DNA from: Chryseosolibacter sp966095595
GTDB lineage: Bacteria; Bacteroidota; Bacteroidia; Cytophagales; Cyclobacteriaceae
Length of the DNA: 24,922 nt
Assembly (NCBI GenBank): GCA_966095595.1
Contig: CBHTUB010000023.1
Coordinates: 1 to 24,922 of the forward strand
Direction of reading: 5' to 3'
The notes under the pieces are model-generated. The model was not told the origin of the DNA, did not search any database, and saw nothing but the letters and a program-made list of their open reading frames with translations. The translations under genes were made by a program, and so were the position numbers. Below, one piece after another: positions 7,319-16,748 of this stretch; the first letter of the stretch is position 1; each line of letters begins with the position of its first letter.

Positions 7319-10300
7319 CGTGTATCCTTCCTTCTCCCACACGCCGGTGATGATCAGCTGCCTCACGACGATCTTTCCGTCTTCAACGGACGCCTCTGCG
7401 CGTTTGTGTCCCTCAAGACCTTCTCCGATCGTAATATCGATATAGGAGCTTTCATCCATCGGGTAACCGGGATATTGGATGTTCAGCTTGTAGGTACCCG
7501 GTTCAAGGTTTTCAAAGGAGAATTCTCCGTCTTCGTTCGTGAATTTGTAGGCAACGAGCGTTAACACTTCCTTGCCTCTTCCTGAGCCCTCTTCTCTTCT
7601 AACCGAAGCTCCGGCGTTGCTCACACGTTTCGGCGTTTTCACGCGACCATTTCCGTCGTCTTCCACCACGTAACCGTCGATCAGGCCGGTACCCGCGGGC
7701 TCTTCCGTAGGTTCCAGGATCGATTCAATATTGAGCCCCAGAATTTCACCCTCGACGATCAGCTCATCTGCCTCTTCCCAGTACAGCGTGTTGTTATAAT
7801 ATGTGGGCAGGGCGCGTTCATGCTCGAGCGTGTCCGCAAATCCCACGAGCTGATAGGTATCGAGAATTACTTTCTCCATGAAATATGTTCCATCCAGAGC
7901 GTTTACGGAAGTGACCTTCAGCGTATCATATCCGCCGGTTTGTGTAACCCTGAGCAAGCGCATGATACCGCCTTTCGCGCCTTCACCTTCCACCAACAAT
8001 TGACCGGAGATCTTTGTGACGGCAAATACGCTATGCGGTTCCGTTTGTAATGTAAGATCGGTGATGACATCGCTCGTGATCTCTGTCACAAATGTACCCA
8101 TCGTTGTTTTATCGACCGACCCGAAAGCCAGTGCCTTTGAAGTCTCGCCTTCAATCAAGGTTCCATTCTTCTTCCATGAATAGTGGTTGGCTGAGCCTCC
8201 GACATTCATCGTCAGCGTATAGGGATCGCCCACATCGACAAGCACGGTATCAGGCTCGCCGATCGGTTTCTGGTTCTGATAGAGGAATGTGCCTACGCCG
8301 ATGTTTGGCTCGAGTGATCCGAAGTCCAGCTTATTCTCGGCCACATCCAATGTTGTGAGCGCCGGAATGATGGAGAGATTCGGTATGGAGTTCAATTCAT
8401 TTCCCGACAAATCGATTGTTTGAAGCTCGTTGAGCGTGTACAGGTCAGCCGGGACGTTTCCTGCCAGGTTGTTGTCGGGCAGGTTGATGGCAGTTACCTT
8501 GTTGTTCACCACCTGCACGCCGTGCCACGTATTCACTTCTCCCTGCAGCCAGTTTGTATCGACGGTCCAGTTTGGTCCTCCCGTGGCGTTGTAGAACGCT
8601 TCAAGGACAAGCCTGTCGCCTGAAGAGACTCCGGTTGCCACCTGGAATTTCAGCCATACCGTATTTTCAATACCAGATGAATTGATGACATTCTTCACTT
8701 GTGTAGGATCTACATCGGCACTGCCCTCGACGACGAGTCCCATCATCATATCGCCATTGCTGCCGACATCGTGCATACCATAGGAGTTCTCAATAGCAAA
8801 TCCCCACAGGTAATCGCCTGTCGATGTAAGCTTCACGCAGAAGGTAGCCGAACCAGGGAAATAATAAGATTGGGATCCCACGCCCGGGTCAAAATCCAGG
8901 CTACCTTCAAAAAATCCGGACACGATGATGTCACCGCTGGCGAGTGACTCGAGACCATACGGTGCTGAATAATTCGATGTCTGGAATACCTTGACCCATT
9001 GAAGCGCTCCGTTAAGGTCCATTTTGGCTACGAAGGAATGGTCACCCTGGCCAAAGCCACTAAGTGCTGCGCTTCCCGTGGCGCCATTGAAGATGCCGTC
9101 GCCGCTATAATTTCCGATAACAAAAATATTGCTACCCTCTATGATCAAACGACCTTCGTGGTCGGTGTTCATATTGGAGATTGCTTCCCAATCGAGTACA
9201 CCGGCTGCCGTTACCTTTGTGATCTTTTTATCGCTTGTTACTCCGTCGCTCGAATACCAGCTCAGGTAAATGTTGTTCGAAGCATCCAGCGCGACGGGAC
9301 CTCCCTGTTCCGAGTTAACGGTTGCCAGGTCGATTGAATGCCATTTATAGCCACCGGCAGCATCGTACTTTGCCAGGAATATATCGGAAGGACCACTCAC
9401 ATTCACGGTTTGCGTGCCGGCGTCAGGGTCGAGGTCAGCGCTTCCGCCGAAGCCATCGAGGGTGCCGCAGATCACGACTTCACCATTGGTGTCTGTCTGA
9501 ATGCTTCTGATGTAGGAAGACATCGTTTCACCTACCGTGGTGATCTGCTTCACCCATTGAAACACACCGCTTCCGTTAAGTTTTACGAAGTATGCGTTGG
9601 ACGATGTGATAGGTCCTGAAAGGTTGTTTACCGCAGCGCTCGGATCGAAGTCGATCGTTCCCTTGAAGTCGCCGCCAATGATGACGTTATTGTCTTTGTC
9701 GATCTCGATCACATTCATGCGAAGGTCGTTGTTCGGCGAGCTGCCCGGGGTGAATTGTCTCGCCCACAACAATGTACCGTTCGGATCGATCTTGGCAACG
9801 AATGCATCGCCCTGACCGTTGGTGCCGGAGGCTGTCATGATCACCTCAGGCGTTCCCGGATCGACATCGATCGATCCCAAAAATGTGCCGAGCATATAGG
9901 TGTTGTTGGCGTTATCCAGTACCACGTATGTGGACAGGTCATTGGTATCGTCTGCCGCCACCGACGTGTTTTTAATTTGCTTCACCACCTTGAGCTCTGC
10001 ATCGCCTTCATATTGGGGATTGAGCGGCTCCACGATCTCGTGAAGCTGGTCGCCGGCCAGGTTGAACAGGTATTGTGTTCTTCCGTTAGGCCAGGTGATC
10101 TTTACGGAATCTGCACTTGTGGCGCCTGCAAGGCCGAAGTGGTTGTTGAGCGTATTTTGGTTGCCAAATCCGTTGGTGGTAAGCACCTGCTGATATCTAC
10201 CGACACCATTTGCATAGACCGCGATTTTTGCACCGATAGCCATTGCGTTGGACTGGGTGCCTTTCAGTTTTATTTTAATCCAGTGATTACCGTTGGAATT

Positions 10301-13300
10301 GAGGTTTCTATATAATCCATTGGTAAATCCGTTGAATGTGGTATTAAAAATGTCGAGGTTGCCGTCGTTGTCGTAATCCGCAATTGAGAAGCCGGTATTG
10401 AGGTCCAGTCCCTTGAAGGTCTGGTTTGTCACACGCGTAAAAGTCAGATCGCCATTATTCATGTAGATCGTTGCTCCCCTCGGTTCTATTTGATTCTGGA
10501 CCAGTACAAGATCCACGAATCCATCATTATTAAAATCACCAAACGCACTGCCACGGCCGCCCGTTACAAAGTCGGAGTTAAGTAAATTTGCAGCGGGGTT
10601 ATCTGTGAAGCCGCCATTGCCATCGCCTACGAGAAATCTGTGCGAGTCGCCTGCCTGATTCGTTATGAACGCGTCGTAATTTCCATCGTTGTTGATATCC
10701 GCCCAGCTTGCGCCTCGTGGTTGTCCGGAATAGACGGACGGGAGGTTGGCGTCATAGAATTGCCCGTAGCTCTCGTTGATGAAGAGCTTGGCCTTATTCA
10801 CATCGGTCAGCGGTGAAGGCATGAAGTAATCGAGACGTACATCGTTATTGACGTCCACCCAGATGCCGTTCCACTGCGTCCCATAATCCAGAAGGTTGTA
10901 CGACGTGAAAGTGTCATCGCCATTGTTTTTCAGGATCTCCGTGACTGAACTGCTTTCGATAGACAGATCAAGATCTCCATCGAAATCATAGTCAACCCAT
11001 GCTCCCGACACCGCGGGTTTATTGATGCTTATTTTGGTGAAAGATCCGTTGCCATTATTTTTATAAATAGCGGCTACACCATCGGTAGAAGCTGTTGCAA
11101 AAGTCCCGTCGGGAACAAAAACGTCGGCATATCCATCGCTGTTATAATCACCCCAAACGGCACTGCGTCCGTCATCAGCGCCTATCGCACCTGACATTCG
11201 CGTAAAGGTTCCATTGCCATTGTTGTGATAGAGGTTTCCCTTTATGGCGTCGTTGATCCCAATGGTCATGATGTCATCATACCCATCATTGTCAAAGTCG
11301 CCCCAGGCCCCTCCGTAGAGTTGTCCGTCTGTTCCATCATTGGTCAGGTCGCCTGCGTCAGCCCATTCAAACATCCCTTCAGACTGCACGACAACCAGGA
11401 TGTTCTGGCTCCTGATGATCAGGCCCGGCACGATGGTATTCGTTACGCGAAGTTGCCAGGTTCCCGACATGTTGGCTTGCGCCGTAAACGACAATGCGTT
11501 TGTGTTTTGCGCAGCTATAAGGTTGTTGTTCAAATACCATTGGTAAATATTGCTGCTGCCGCCTACCGTAACGGGTATGGATACACTTTCACCGTCCAGA
11601 TACTGAACGGTGTCCGCAACTCCAACGAATGCCTGGGGGTCGAACGATGTCAGTTTCGTATAGTTGGGCTCGAGGTCTTCAAAAGTGAGCGCATTGTTGT
11701 CGACATCGAGAATTGTAAGCGTCGGAATACCGCTAAGGTCTGGAAGCCCGGTAATCTGATTGTTTCCGATGGACAAGTCTGCCAGGTTTGACAGTCCGGC
11801 AAAACTAGCCGGTACATCGCCCGTCAGCTCATTTACAGCGAAGTGAGCAACGGTAAGATTGGTCAGGGAGCCTATTTCAGTCGGAATTGCTCCACTCAGC
11901 TGATTGCCGCTCAGATAGAGATTGGTGAGCACACTGAGGCCTCCAAAGGTTGATGGAATTGGACCGGTCAATTGGTTAAACGAAAGATCCATGATCACCA
12001 ACGCGCTCAGCGATCCCAACTGTGAAGGGATTGACCCTGTAAGTTGGTTGTCTTGCAGGTGCAGGTAATTGAGCGTTGAAATGGATCCGATTTCGGATGG
12101 TATCGCTCCCGACAGTCGGTTCTGGGAGAGATCGAGTACCGTCAGGTTTGGCAGTTGCCCGAAAGTTGTTGGTATGGATCCTGTAAGACCATTTCCGAAA
12201 AGCTGAAGCACGTTAAGGTTTGTCATCGACGAGCCGAGGTTCGGTATGCCACCAGTCAGATTGTTCAGCGAAAGGTTAACGAAAGCCAGCGAGGTTGCTG
12301 TCGAGATCTCGCCGGGTATCGACCCTGAGAACTGGTTGTTATGAAGGTTGAGCTCCGTTATGGCAGGCAGTTGAAACGCTTCAGAGGGGATCAATCCCGT
12401 GAGTGAGTTATTTGAAACGTCTAGTCTGGTAAGGGCCGAAAGATTTGCCACGGTCTGGGGAAGGTTGCCCTGAAGATTGTTTCCACCGAGATTCAATTCC
12501 GTTACGCGGCCCCCGCTCATGACCACCCCATACCAGTTACTCACCGGGTCTGTGCCATTTAGCCAGTTCGTCGCGTTGCTCCAGGTCCCCCCGGATGTAG
12601 CATTGTATAGCTGGACCAGGGCAACTGAATCGGAAGCCCGGTTGTACGCAAGTCCCGATGTTGCTATCGACCCTGTCAGTGGCGATGTGGTCAGGTAGTT
12701 GATCAGGCCTGAAGCATCCTCCTTGTAACTGAATACCTTGTAATGATAAGTTTTGCCTGCAGCGAGTAATACGTCATTGAAATTATTCGACGTCCCCGCA
12801 TATACTACCGTAGCATCTCCGATAGTGTTTCCTGCAGTGTAGGTACGACCGTCCTTAGGCGCTTGTGTTGTAGCGCTCCCTGCTTTTCTCAGCACAACAT
12901 ACCCCGTCGCGCTTGCCGAAGCCGTAAAGGATCCGGAGACCGATTGTTCCGTAGCCCCAAGGTTCAAACCAGTCGGCTGTGCAGTCGGTGAAGAAGCGAG
13001 GAACCCGTAATATGAAATGTACAACTGGCGCCCATTGGCAGTAAGGCCATTGACATCTGTAGTTGGATCAAAATCTACCGTTTCAGAGAAGTCTCCATAG
13101 GAAATGAAAAGATTGCTGCCATTCGATTCCAGGATACCGCCATCGAAATTGGTTGCTGATGAGCTTCCGTAGGAAAAGCCATGAACAAATGCGCCGTTGG
13201 TATCGAAGTGCGAGATCGAAACATCATAGTATCCGTTGTTGGTGACTGTGGTTGTTCCCGCGCCGGGATTCAGGTCTAGCGATGAGCTTACGAAATTGCC

Positions 13301-14476
13301 GGACACCACTATACGATCGGAGCTGAGGCAAACAAGAGACGTTCCGTCATCGTACGCAGAACCGCCCCAGGCCTTGCTCCAGGTCAAATTACCGCTGGCA
13401 TCGAATTTTGAAAGGTAGGCATCCGATGTATTGTTATTGGAGACAAACTGAAGTGAGCCGGAACCCGGATCCATATCACTGGTACCCGTGAATATCCCTG
13501 TGACATAAACGCTGTTCGATGTACCGGTGGTGATGTCATAAGCATTATCGGAGCCTGAGCCTCCGAACCGTTTTGTCCACAACAGATTTCCATTGACGTC
13601 AAGTTTGCTGAGCCACGCATCAGTGCCACCTGCGGAAGTCAGGTTGAGTACGCTGGCCGACGGATCAAAGTCTGCGGTTCCCGAAAAACTTCCGGCCAGA
13701 TGAATACCGCCCGTGCTGGTCACTTGCATAGACTGCACGTTGTAGCCAACGATCTGGCGTACCCACTGAAACGTATTAAAATTTGAAAGCTTAAGAAGGA
13801 ATGTATTGGTCCCTGAGGCGGTCAGCGTCTGACCACTTGCAAAAGGGTCAAAATCTACGACGGACTGGAACAATCCGGTGATGTAGTAGTCGTCGCCAAT
13901 TACGCTAAGCTCAGTCGGGTAGTCGGTTCCAGGTCCGCCAAGCGTGAACCCCTGTTCATAATCCCCTGTAGTGCCATCAAATTGCGCCAAAAAGATCTCC
14001 GTACCACCCTTGCTGAAATGGTAGTCAGCGACGCCCTGCGGATCGAATGTGACATCCGTGTCGAACCTTCCTGCCACTATGATCTTCCCCGAGCCGTTGA
14101 TATCGATGTCAGTTCCCTGGGCGTTACCCGTTCCCTGGATGCGCCTTACGAATAGCAGCTCACCGGACTGGTCATATTTTGCAAAGAAGATATCATAGTC
14201 TCCGTTTGCAACCAAAGTGCTTTCTCCTGCACCCGGGTCGAAATCGCACATGCCCCTGAAATATCCGGTAACGTAGACATTCCCGGAATTGTCCATCTTC
14301 ATATCATTGGCGAAATAAACCAGTGCTCCGCCGGGGGCTTCCTGCACGGTAACGGGTTGTATGGATCGCATCCACGCATAGGGAAGTTCCTGCGCGTGTG
14401 CCGTGTAGTTTGCCCCGATCAATACCGGGATCAACGAGAAAAGGAGTGAGGTGACGCTTTTGCAGAGACGTTTCAT
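7085..14476 (-). CDS. Giant T9SS cargo protein: three beta-propellers, two LRR and Ig-like units
   Basis: 2463 residues, exported by Sec and then T9SS. Signal peptide 1-28 (cut at AHA-QE). Domains in order: about 35-495, seven SBBP-type blades each with a DFDPG-like motif (77, 143, 208, 269, 334, 401, 468); 500-605, fibronectin-III-like; 612-935, about 12 plant-type LRRs (e.g. LDLSQNRLSGAIP); 950-1031, Ig-like; 1055-1395, seven FG-GAP/VCBS repeats with DxDxDG calcium-type loops; 1397-1490, ASPIC/UnbV-like; 1500-1945, a second SBBP-type propeller; 1952-2055, a shorter LRR set; 2068-2155, Ig-like; 2155-2375, carboxypeptidase-regulatory/Cna-B-like modules; 2387-2463, T9SS type A sorting domain (VEVYPNPSSEFINFRF, ending KVKTLRVEVRQ). 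No catalytic domain is seen. Adhesion, carbohydrate or peptide binding at the surface is the likely role; the ligand is unknown. ATG 14476 directly starts the signal peptide. It is transcribed alone. No frameshift seen. Confidence 0.9.
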   Translation of the reverse strand: MKRLCKSVTSLLFSLIPVLIGANYTAHAQELPYAWMRSIQPVTVQEAPGGALVYFANDMKMDNSGNVYVTGYFRGMCDFDPGAGESTLVANGDYDIFFAKYDQSGELLFVRRIQGTGNAQGTDIDINGSGKIIVAGRFDTDVTFDPQGVADYHFSKGGTEIFLAQFDGTTGDYEQGFTLGGPGTDYPTELSVIGDDYYITGLFQSVVDFDPFASGQTLTASGTNTFLLKLSNFNTFQWVRQIVGYNVQSMQVTSTGGIHLAGSFSGTADFDPSASVLNLTSAGGTDAWLSKLDVNGNLLWTKRFGGSGSDNAYDITTGTSNSVYVTGIFTGTSDMDPGSGSLQFVSNNNTSDAYLSKFDASGNLTWSKAWGGSAYDDGTSLVCLSSDRIVVSGNFVSSSLDLNPGAGTTTVTNNGYYDVSISHFDTNGAFVHGFSYGSSSATNFDGGILESNGSNLFISYGDFSETVDFDPTTDVNGLTANGRQLYISYYGFLASSPTAQPTGLNLGATEQSVSGSFTASASATGYVVLRKAGSATTQAPKDGRTYTAGNTIGDATVVYAGTSNNFNDVLLAAGKTYHYKVFSYKEDASGLINYLTTSPLTGSIATSGLAYNRASDSVALVQLYNATSGGTWSNATNWLNGTDPVSNWYGVVMSGGRVTELNLGGNNLQGNLPQTVANLSALTRLDVSNNSLTGLIPSEAFQLPAITELNLHNNQFSGSIPGEISTATSLAFVNLSLNNLTGGIPNLGSSMTNLNVLQLFGNGLTGSIPTTFGQLPNLTVLDLSQNRLSGAIPSEIGSISTLNYLHLQDNQLTGSIPSQLGSLSALVIMDLSFNQLTGPIPSTFGGLSVLTNLYLSGNQLSGAIPTEIGSLTNLTVAHFAVNELTGDVPASFAGLSNLADLSIGNNQITGLPDLSGIPTLTILDVDNNALTFEDLEPNYTKLTSFDPQAFVGVADTVQYLDGESVSIPVTVGGSSNIYQWYLNNNLIAAQNTNALSFTAQANMSGTWQLRVTNTIVPGLIIRSQNILVVVQSEGMFEWADAGDLTNDGTDGQLYGGAWGDFDNDGYDDIMTIGINDAIKGNLYHNNGNGTFTRMSGAIGADDGRSAVWGDYNSDGYADVFVPDGTFATASTDGVAAIYKNNGNGSFTKISINKPAVSGAWVDYDFDGDLDLSIESSSVTEILKNNGDDTFTSYNLLDYGTQWNGIWVDVNNDVRLDYFMPSPLTDVNKAKLFINESYGQFYDANLPSVYSGQPRGASWADINNDGNYDAFITNQAGDSHRFLVGDGNGGFTDNPAANLLNSDFVTGGRGSAFGDFNNDGFVDLVLVQNQIEPRGATIYMNNGDLTFTRVTNQTFKGLDLNTGFSIADYDNDGNLDIFNTTFNGFTNGLYRNLNSNGNHWIKIKLKGTQSNAMAIGAKIAVYANGVGRYQQVLTTNGFGNQNTLNNHFGLAGATSADSVKITWPNGRTQYLFNLAGDQLHEIVEPLNPQYEGDAELKVVKQIKNTSVAADDTNDLSTYVVLDNANNTYMLGTFLGSIDVDPGTPEVIMTASGTNGQGDAFVAKIDPNGTLLWARQFTPGSSPNNDLRMNVIEIDKDNNVIIGGDFKGTIDFDPSAAVNNLSGPITSSNAYFVKLNGSGVFQWVKQITTVGETMSSYIRSIQTDTNGEVVICGTLDGFGGSADLDPDAGTQTVNVSGPSDIFLAKYDAAGGYKWHSIDLATVNSEQGGPVALDASNNIYLSWYSSDGVTSDKKITKVTAAGVLDWEAISNMNTDHEGRLIIEGSNIFVIGNYSGDGIFNGATGSAALSGFGQGDHSFVAKMDLNGALQWVKVFQTSNYSAPYGLESLASGDIIVSGFFEGSLDFDPGVGSQSYYFPGSATFCVKLTSTGDYLWGFAIENSYGMHDVGSNGDMMMGLVVEGSADVDPTQVKNVINSSGIENTVWLKFQVATGVSSGDRLVLEAFYNATGGPNWTVDTNWLQGEVNTWHGVQVVNNKVTAINLPDNNLAGNVPADLYTLNELQTIDLSGNELNSIPNLSIIPALTTLDVAENKLDFGSLEPNIGVGTFLYQNQKPIGEPDTVLVDVGDPYTLTMNVGGSANHYSWKKNGTLIEGETSKALAFGSVDKTTMGTFVTEITSDVITDLTLQTEPHSVFAVTKISGQLLVEGEGAKGGIMRLLRVTQTGGYDTLKVTSVNALDGTYFMEKVILDTYQLVGFADTLEHERALPTYYNNTLYWEEADELIVEGEILGLNIESILEPTEEPAGTGLIDGYVVEDDGNGRVKTPKRVSNAGASVRREEGSGRGKEVLTLVAYKFTNEDGEFSFENLEPGTYKLNIQYPGYPMDESSYIDITIGEGLEGHKRAEASVEDGKIVVRQLIITGVWEKEGYTVEVYPNPSSEFINFRFTTESTSRDLQLLDVKGSGLVHQPANSKEVSMDVRSLKPGMYFISVEENGKKVKTLRVEVRQ
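10292..11314 (-). other. Seven FG-GAP/VCBS repeats (integrin-alpha-like propeller) in the giant protein
   Basis: Residues 1055-1395 hold seven repeats, each with a W/F-G-D-x-D/N-x-D-G-x-x-D core: DFDNDGYDD, DYNSDGYAD, DYDFDGDLD, DVNNDVRLD, DINNDGNYD, DFNNDGFVD and DYDNDGNLD. Six keep the Asp/Asn-Asp-Gly loop expected to bind Ca2+; the fourth (NNDVR) has lost the glycine. The ASPIC/UnbV-like module follows at 10007-10288. Confidence 0.85.
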
Positions 14477-14591
14477 TCGCCAGGGGGTTTATTAGGATAA
14501 TGTTGACCCTAAATATACCCCAAAAAGCGCCAGGGAAACCAGCTGCCCCAAGGTTAATCATCAGATAAAGGGAGCTATTCTCCAGAAATAA

Positions 14592-14617
14592 AAAAGGCCC
14601 CATTTCTGGAGCCTTTT
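14592..14617 (-). terminator. Terminator of groESL
   Basis: On the minus strand AAAAGGCTCCA pairs with TGGGGCCTTTT (one mismatch), followed by a T-run. It lies 22 bases beyond the groEL stop. An overlapping alternative hairpin, CTCCAGAAAT (14580-14589 as plus strand) with ATTTCTGGAG (14602-14611), shares one arm with it. The rest of the 14477-14639 gap shows only a weak promoter-like TATATTTA (14510-14517, minus strand) for the giant gene. Confidence 0.8.
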
Positions 14618-14639
14618 CTGATATGGTAATGTGTCTTGA

Positions 14640-16268
14640 TTACATCATTCCGCCCATACCGCCTCCGTGAGGCATGGCAGGAGCTTCTTTCTCTTCAGGG
14701 ATCTCTGAAACAACCGCCTCGGTTGTCAACAGAAGGCCTGCGATCGATGCAGCGTTCTCAAGTGCGAGGCGTGCAACCTTTGTAGGATCGATGATACCCG
14801 CAGCAAAGAAGTTCTCAAACTTGTTCTCGCGAGCGTTGTAACCGAAATCGTCCTTGCCATCGCGAACCTTGTTCACGATAACTGAACCTTCCTGTCCTGC
14901 ATTTTCAGCGATCGTGCGGAGAGGAGCTTCGAGTGCAAGTCTTACGATGTTTATACCGGTTGCCTGGTCTTCGTTGTCAGTTTTTACGTTCTTGAGAGCT
15001 TCAACGGCACGTACATAGGCAACACCGCCACCAGGGATGATACCTTCCTGTACAGCAGCGCGTGTAGCGTGCAAAGCATCGTCCACGCGGTCCTTCTTCT
15101 CTTTCATTTCAACTTCCGTTGCAGCACCTACGTAGAGGATTGCCACACCACCTGAAAGTTTCGCCAGTCTTTCCTGAAGCTTTTCCTTGTCGTAGTCAGA
15201 TGTAGTAGTTTCGATCTGAGCCTTGATTTGGTTAACCCGGCCCTGGATGTCGGCTTTTTTGCCGGCGCCATTGACGATTGTCGTATTGTCCTTATCGATG
15301 TTTACTTTTTCAGCACGGCCGAGCATATCGAGCGTAGCGTTTTCGAGTTTGAAGCCGCGCTCTTCGCTGATCACCTGTCCTCCGGTGAGGATAGCGATGT
15401 CTTCGAGCATTGCTTTTCTTCTGTCGCCAAAGCCAGGAGCTTTAACTGCAGCAACTCTCAGCGCGCCACGGATCTTGTTTACCACGAGGGTAGCAAGGGC
15501 TTCGCCTTCAACTTCTTCCGAAATGATCACGAGAGGCTTGCCGGTTTGAGCTGTTTGCTCGAGGATCGGAAGCAATTCTTTCATGCTGCTGATCTTCTTG
15601 TCGTAGATCAGGATGAAAGGTGAATCGAGTTCTGCTTCCATTTTCTCTGTGTTGGTCACGAAATAAGGAGAGAGATAACCGCGATCAAACTGCATACCTT
15701 CAACGGTCTTCACTTCGGTTTCAGTACCCTTCGCTTCTTCAACGGTGATCACGCCGTCTCTTCCCACTTTATCCATTGCATTGGCGATCATCTTACCGAT
15801 GGTCTCATCGCTGTTTGCTGAAATGGTCGCAACCTGGGCGATCTCGTTGGTGTCCTTGATCTTCTTTGACTGAGCCCTGAGGTTCTCCACAACGGCAATA
15901 ACCGCCTTGTCGATACCGCGCTTCAGATCCATTGGGTTTGCACCTGCGGCAACGTTCTTGATCCCGTGTGCGAAGATAGACTGGGTAAGCACGGTAGCGG
16001 TAGTAGTACCATCACCCGCAGCATCTGCAGTCTTTGAAGCCACTTCCTTAACCAGTTGTGCGCCCATGTTCTCGATAGGATCCTTCAGCTCGATCTCCTT
16101 CGCAACGGACACGCCGTCCTTTGTTACGGTTGGAGCACCGAACTTCTTATCAAGGATCACGTTGCGTCCTTTGGGACCCAGTGTTACCTTAACGGCATCT
16201 GCCAGCTTGTCTACACCTTTTTTAATTCTGTCTCTTGCAGAGGTATCGAATGTTATTTCCTTAGCCAT
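14640..16268 (-). CDS. groEL: Chaperonin GroEL (Hsp60)
   Basis: 542 residues, standard for the family. It forms the double-ring ATP-driven folding cage together with GroES. Visible features: N-terminal AKEITFDTSARDRIKKGVDK, the ATP-binding LGPKGRNV (31-38) and GDGTTTATVL (85-94, with the catalytic Asp at 86), the apical-domain segment with EEVEGEALATLV, the equatorial GGGVAYVRA and the flexible Gly/Met tail GGGMGGMM. It lies 27 bases downstream of groES in the usual order. A single intact copy is in this window. Its frame shows no anomalies. Confidence 0.98.
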   Translation of the reverse strand: MAKEITFDTSARDRIKKGVDKLADAVKVTLGPKGRNVILDKKFGAPTVTKDGVSVAKEIELKDPIENMGAQLVKEVASKTADAAGDGTTTATVLTQSIFAHGIKNVAAGANPMDLKRGIDKAVIAVVENLRAQSKKIKDTNEIAQVATISANSDETIGKMIANAMDKVGRDGVITVEEAKGTETEVKTVEGMQFDRGYLSPYFVTNTEKMEAELDSPFILIYDKKISSMKELLPILEQTAQTGKPLVIISEEVEGEALATLVVNKIRGALRVAAVKAPGFGDRRKAMLEDIAILTGGQVISEERGFKLENATLDMLGRAEKVNIDKDNTTIVNGAGKKADIQGRVNQIKAQIETTTSDYDKEKLQERLAKLSGGVAILYVGAATEVEMKEKKDRVDDALHATRAAVQEGIIPGGGVAYVRAVEALKNVKTDNEDQATGINIVRLALEAPLRTIAENAGQEGSVIVNKVRDGKDDFGYNARENKFENFFAAGIIDPTKVARLALENAASIAGLLLTTEAVVSEIPEEKEAPAMPHGGGMGGMM

Positions 16269-16295
16269 AGTTTCTGTCTTTGTGTTGGTAGTGGT

Positions 16296-16592
16296 TTAGA
16301 TAATTCCGAAGATGTCAGAGTTTCTCATGATGAGATACTCTTTTCCGTTGATAGTGATCTCAGTACCGGCATACTTACCATAGAGTACGTTATCACCTAC
16401 TTTTACTGTCACAGGCTTGTCTTTAAGACCTTCGCCAACTGCTACGATAGTGCCTTTTTGGGGCTTTTCTTTAGCTGTGTCAGGAATGATAATTCCAGAT
16501 GCCGTTTTTTCTTCTGCTGCTGCAGGTTCAACCAGCACCCTGTCCTCGTTAGGCTTGAAGTTGATTTTCTCTGTATGCTTCGACATATACAT
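16296..16592 (-). CDS. groES: Co-chaperonin GroES (Hsp10)
   Basis: 98 residues (96 if translation starts at the second ATG, 16586, giving MSKHTEKINF). GroES caps the GroEL ring and triggers substrate folding. Visible: the core start FKPNEDRVLVEP, the mobile loop that touches GroEL (EEKTASGIIIPDTAKEK), GTIVAVGEG, the VGDNVLYGKYAGTEI strand pair and the end YLIMRNSDIFGII. The N-terminus is a few residues longer than in E. coli GroES. It is the first gene of the groES-groEL unit; a palindrome at 16749-16761 upstream could be its operator. I see no CIRCE element (TTAGCACTC-N9-GAGTGCTAA). Confidence 0.97.
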   Translation of the reverse strand: MYMSKHTEKINFKPNEDRVLVEPAAAEEKTASGIIIPDTAKEKPQKGTIVAVGEGLKDKPVTVKVGDNVLYGKYAGTEITINGKEYLIMRNSDIFGII

Positions 16593-16748
16593 TGATTTGT
16601 TTTAGTTGAACAATTGGGTTCCGCATGCCCGTTTAACAGCTTTTATGCCAGACGCGAAAGGAGAGGCGAATTACGGACATTTTTACAAGAATCGGTCATC
16701 CACCCTGCCTTTTTTAAACCGGCCTGTGACAGATTGGTCCTTACCGGA

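Noticed and set aside
9755..10315. 186-codon plus-strand open frame
   Set aside because: Opposite strand of the giant protein's repeats; Cys/His-rich random-looking product.
11225..11791. 188-codon plus-strand open frame
   Set aside because: Opposite strand of the Ig/FG-GAP region of the giant gene; no motif.
11672..12643. Periodic DNA pattern suggesting a CRISPR or tandem repeat array
   Set aside because: The period corresponds to about 24-residue leucine-rich repeats in the coding frame; copies are diverged and there are no spacers.
16056..16595. 179-codon plus-strand open frame across groES-groEL
   Set aside because: Antisense to two certain genes; Cys/Phe-rich product without family features.
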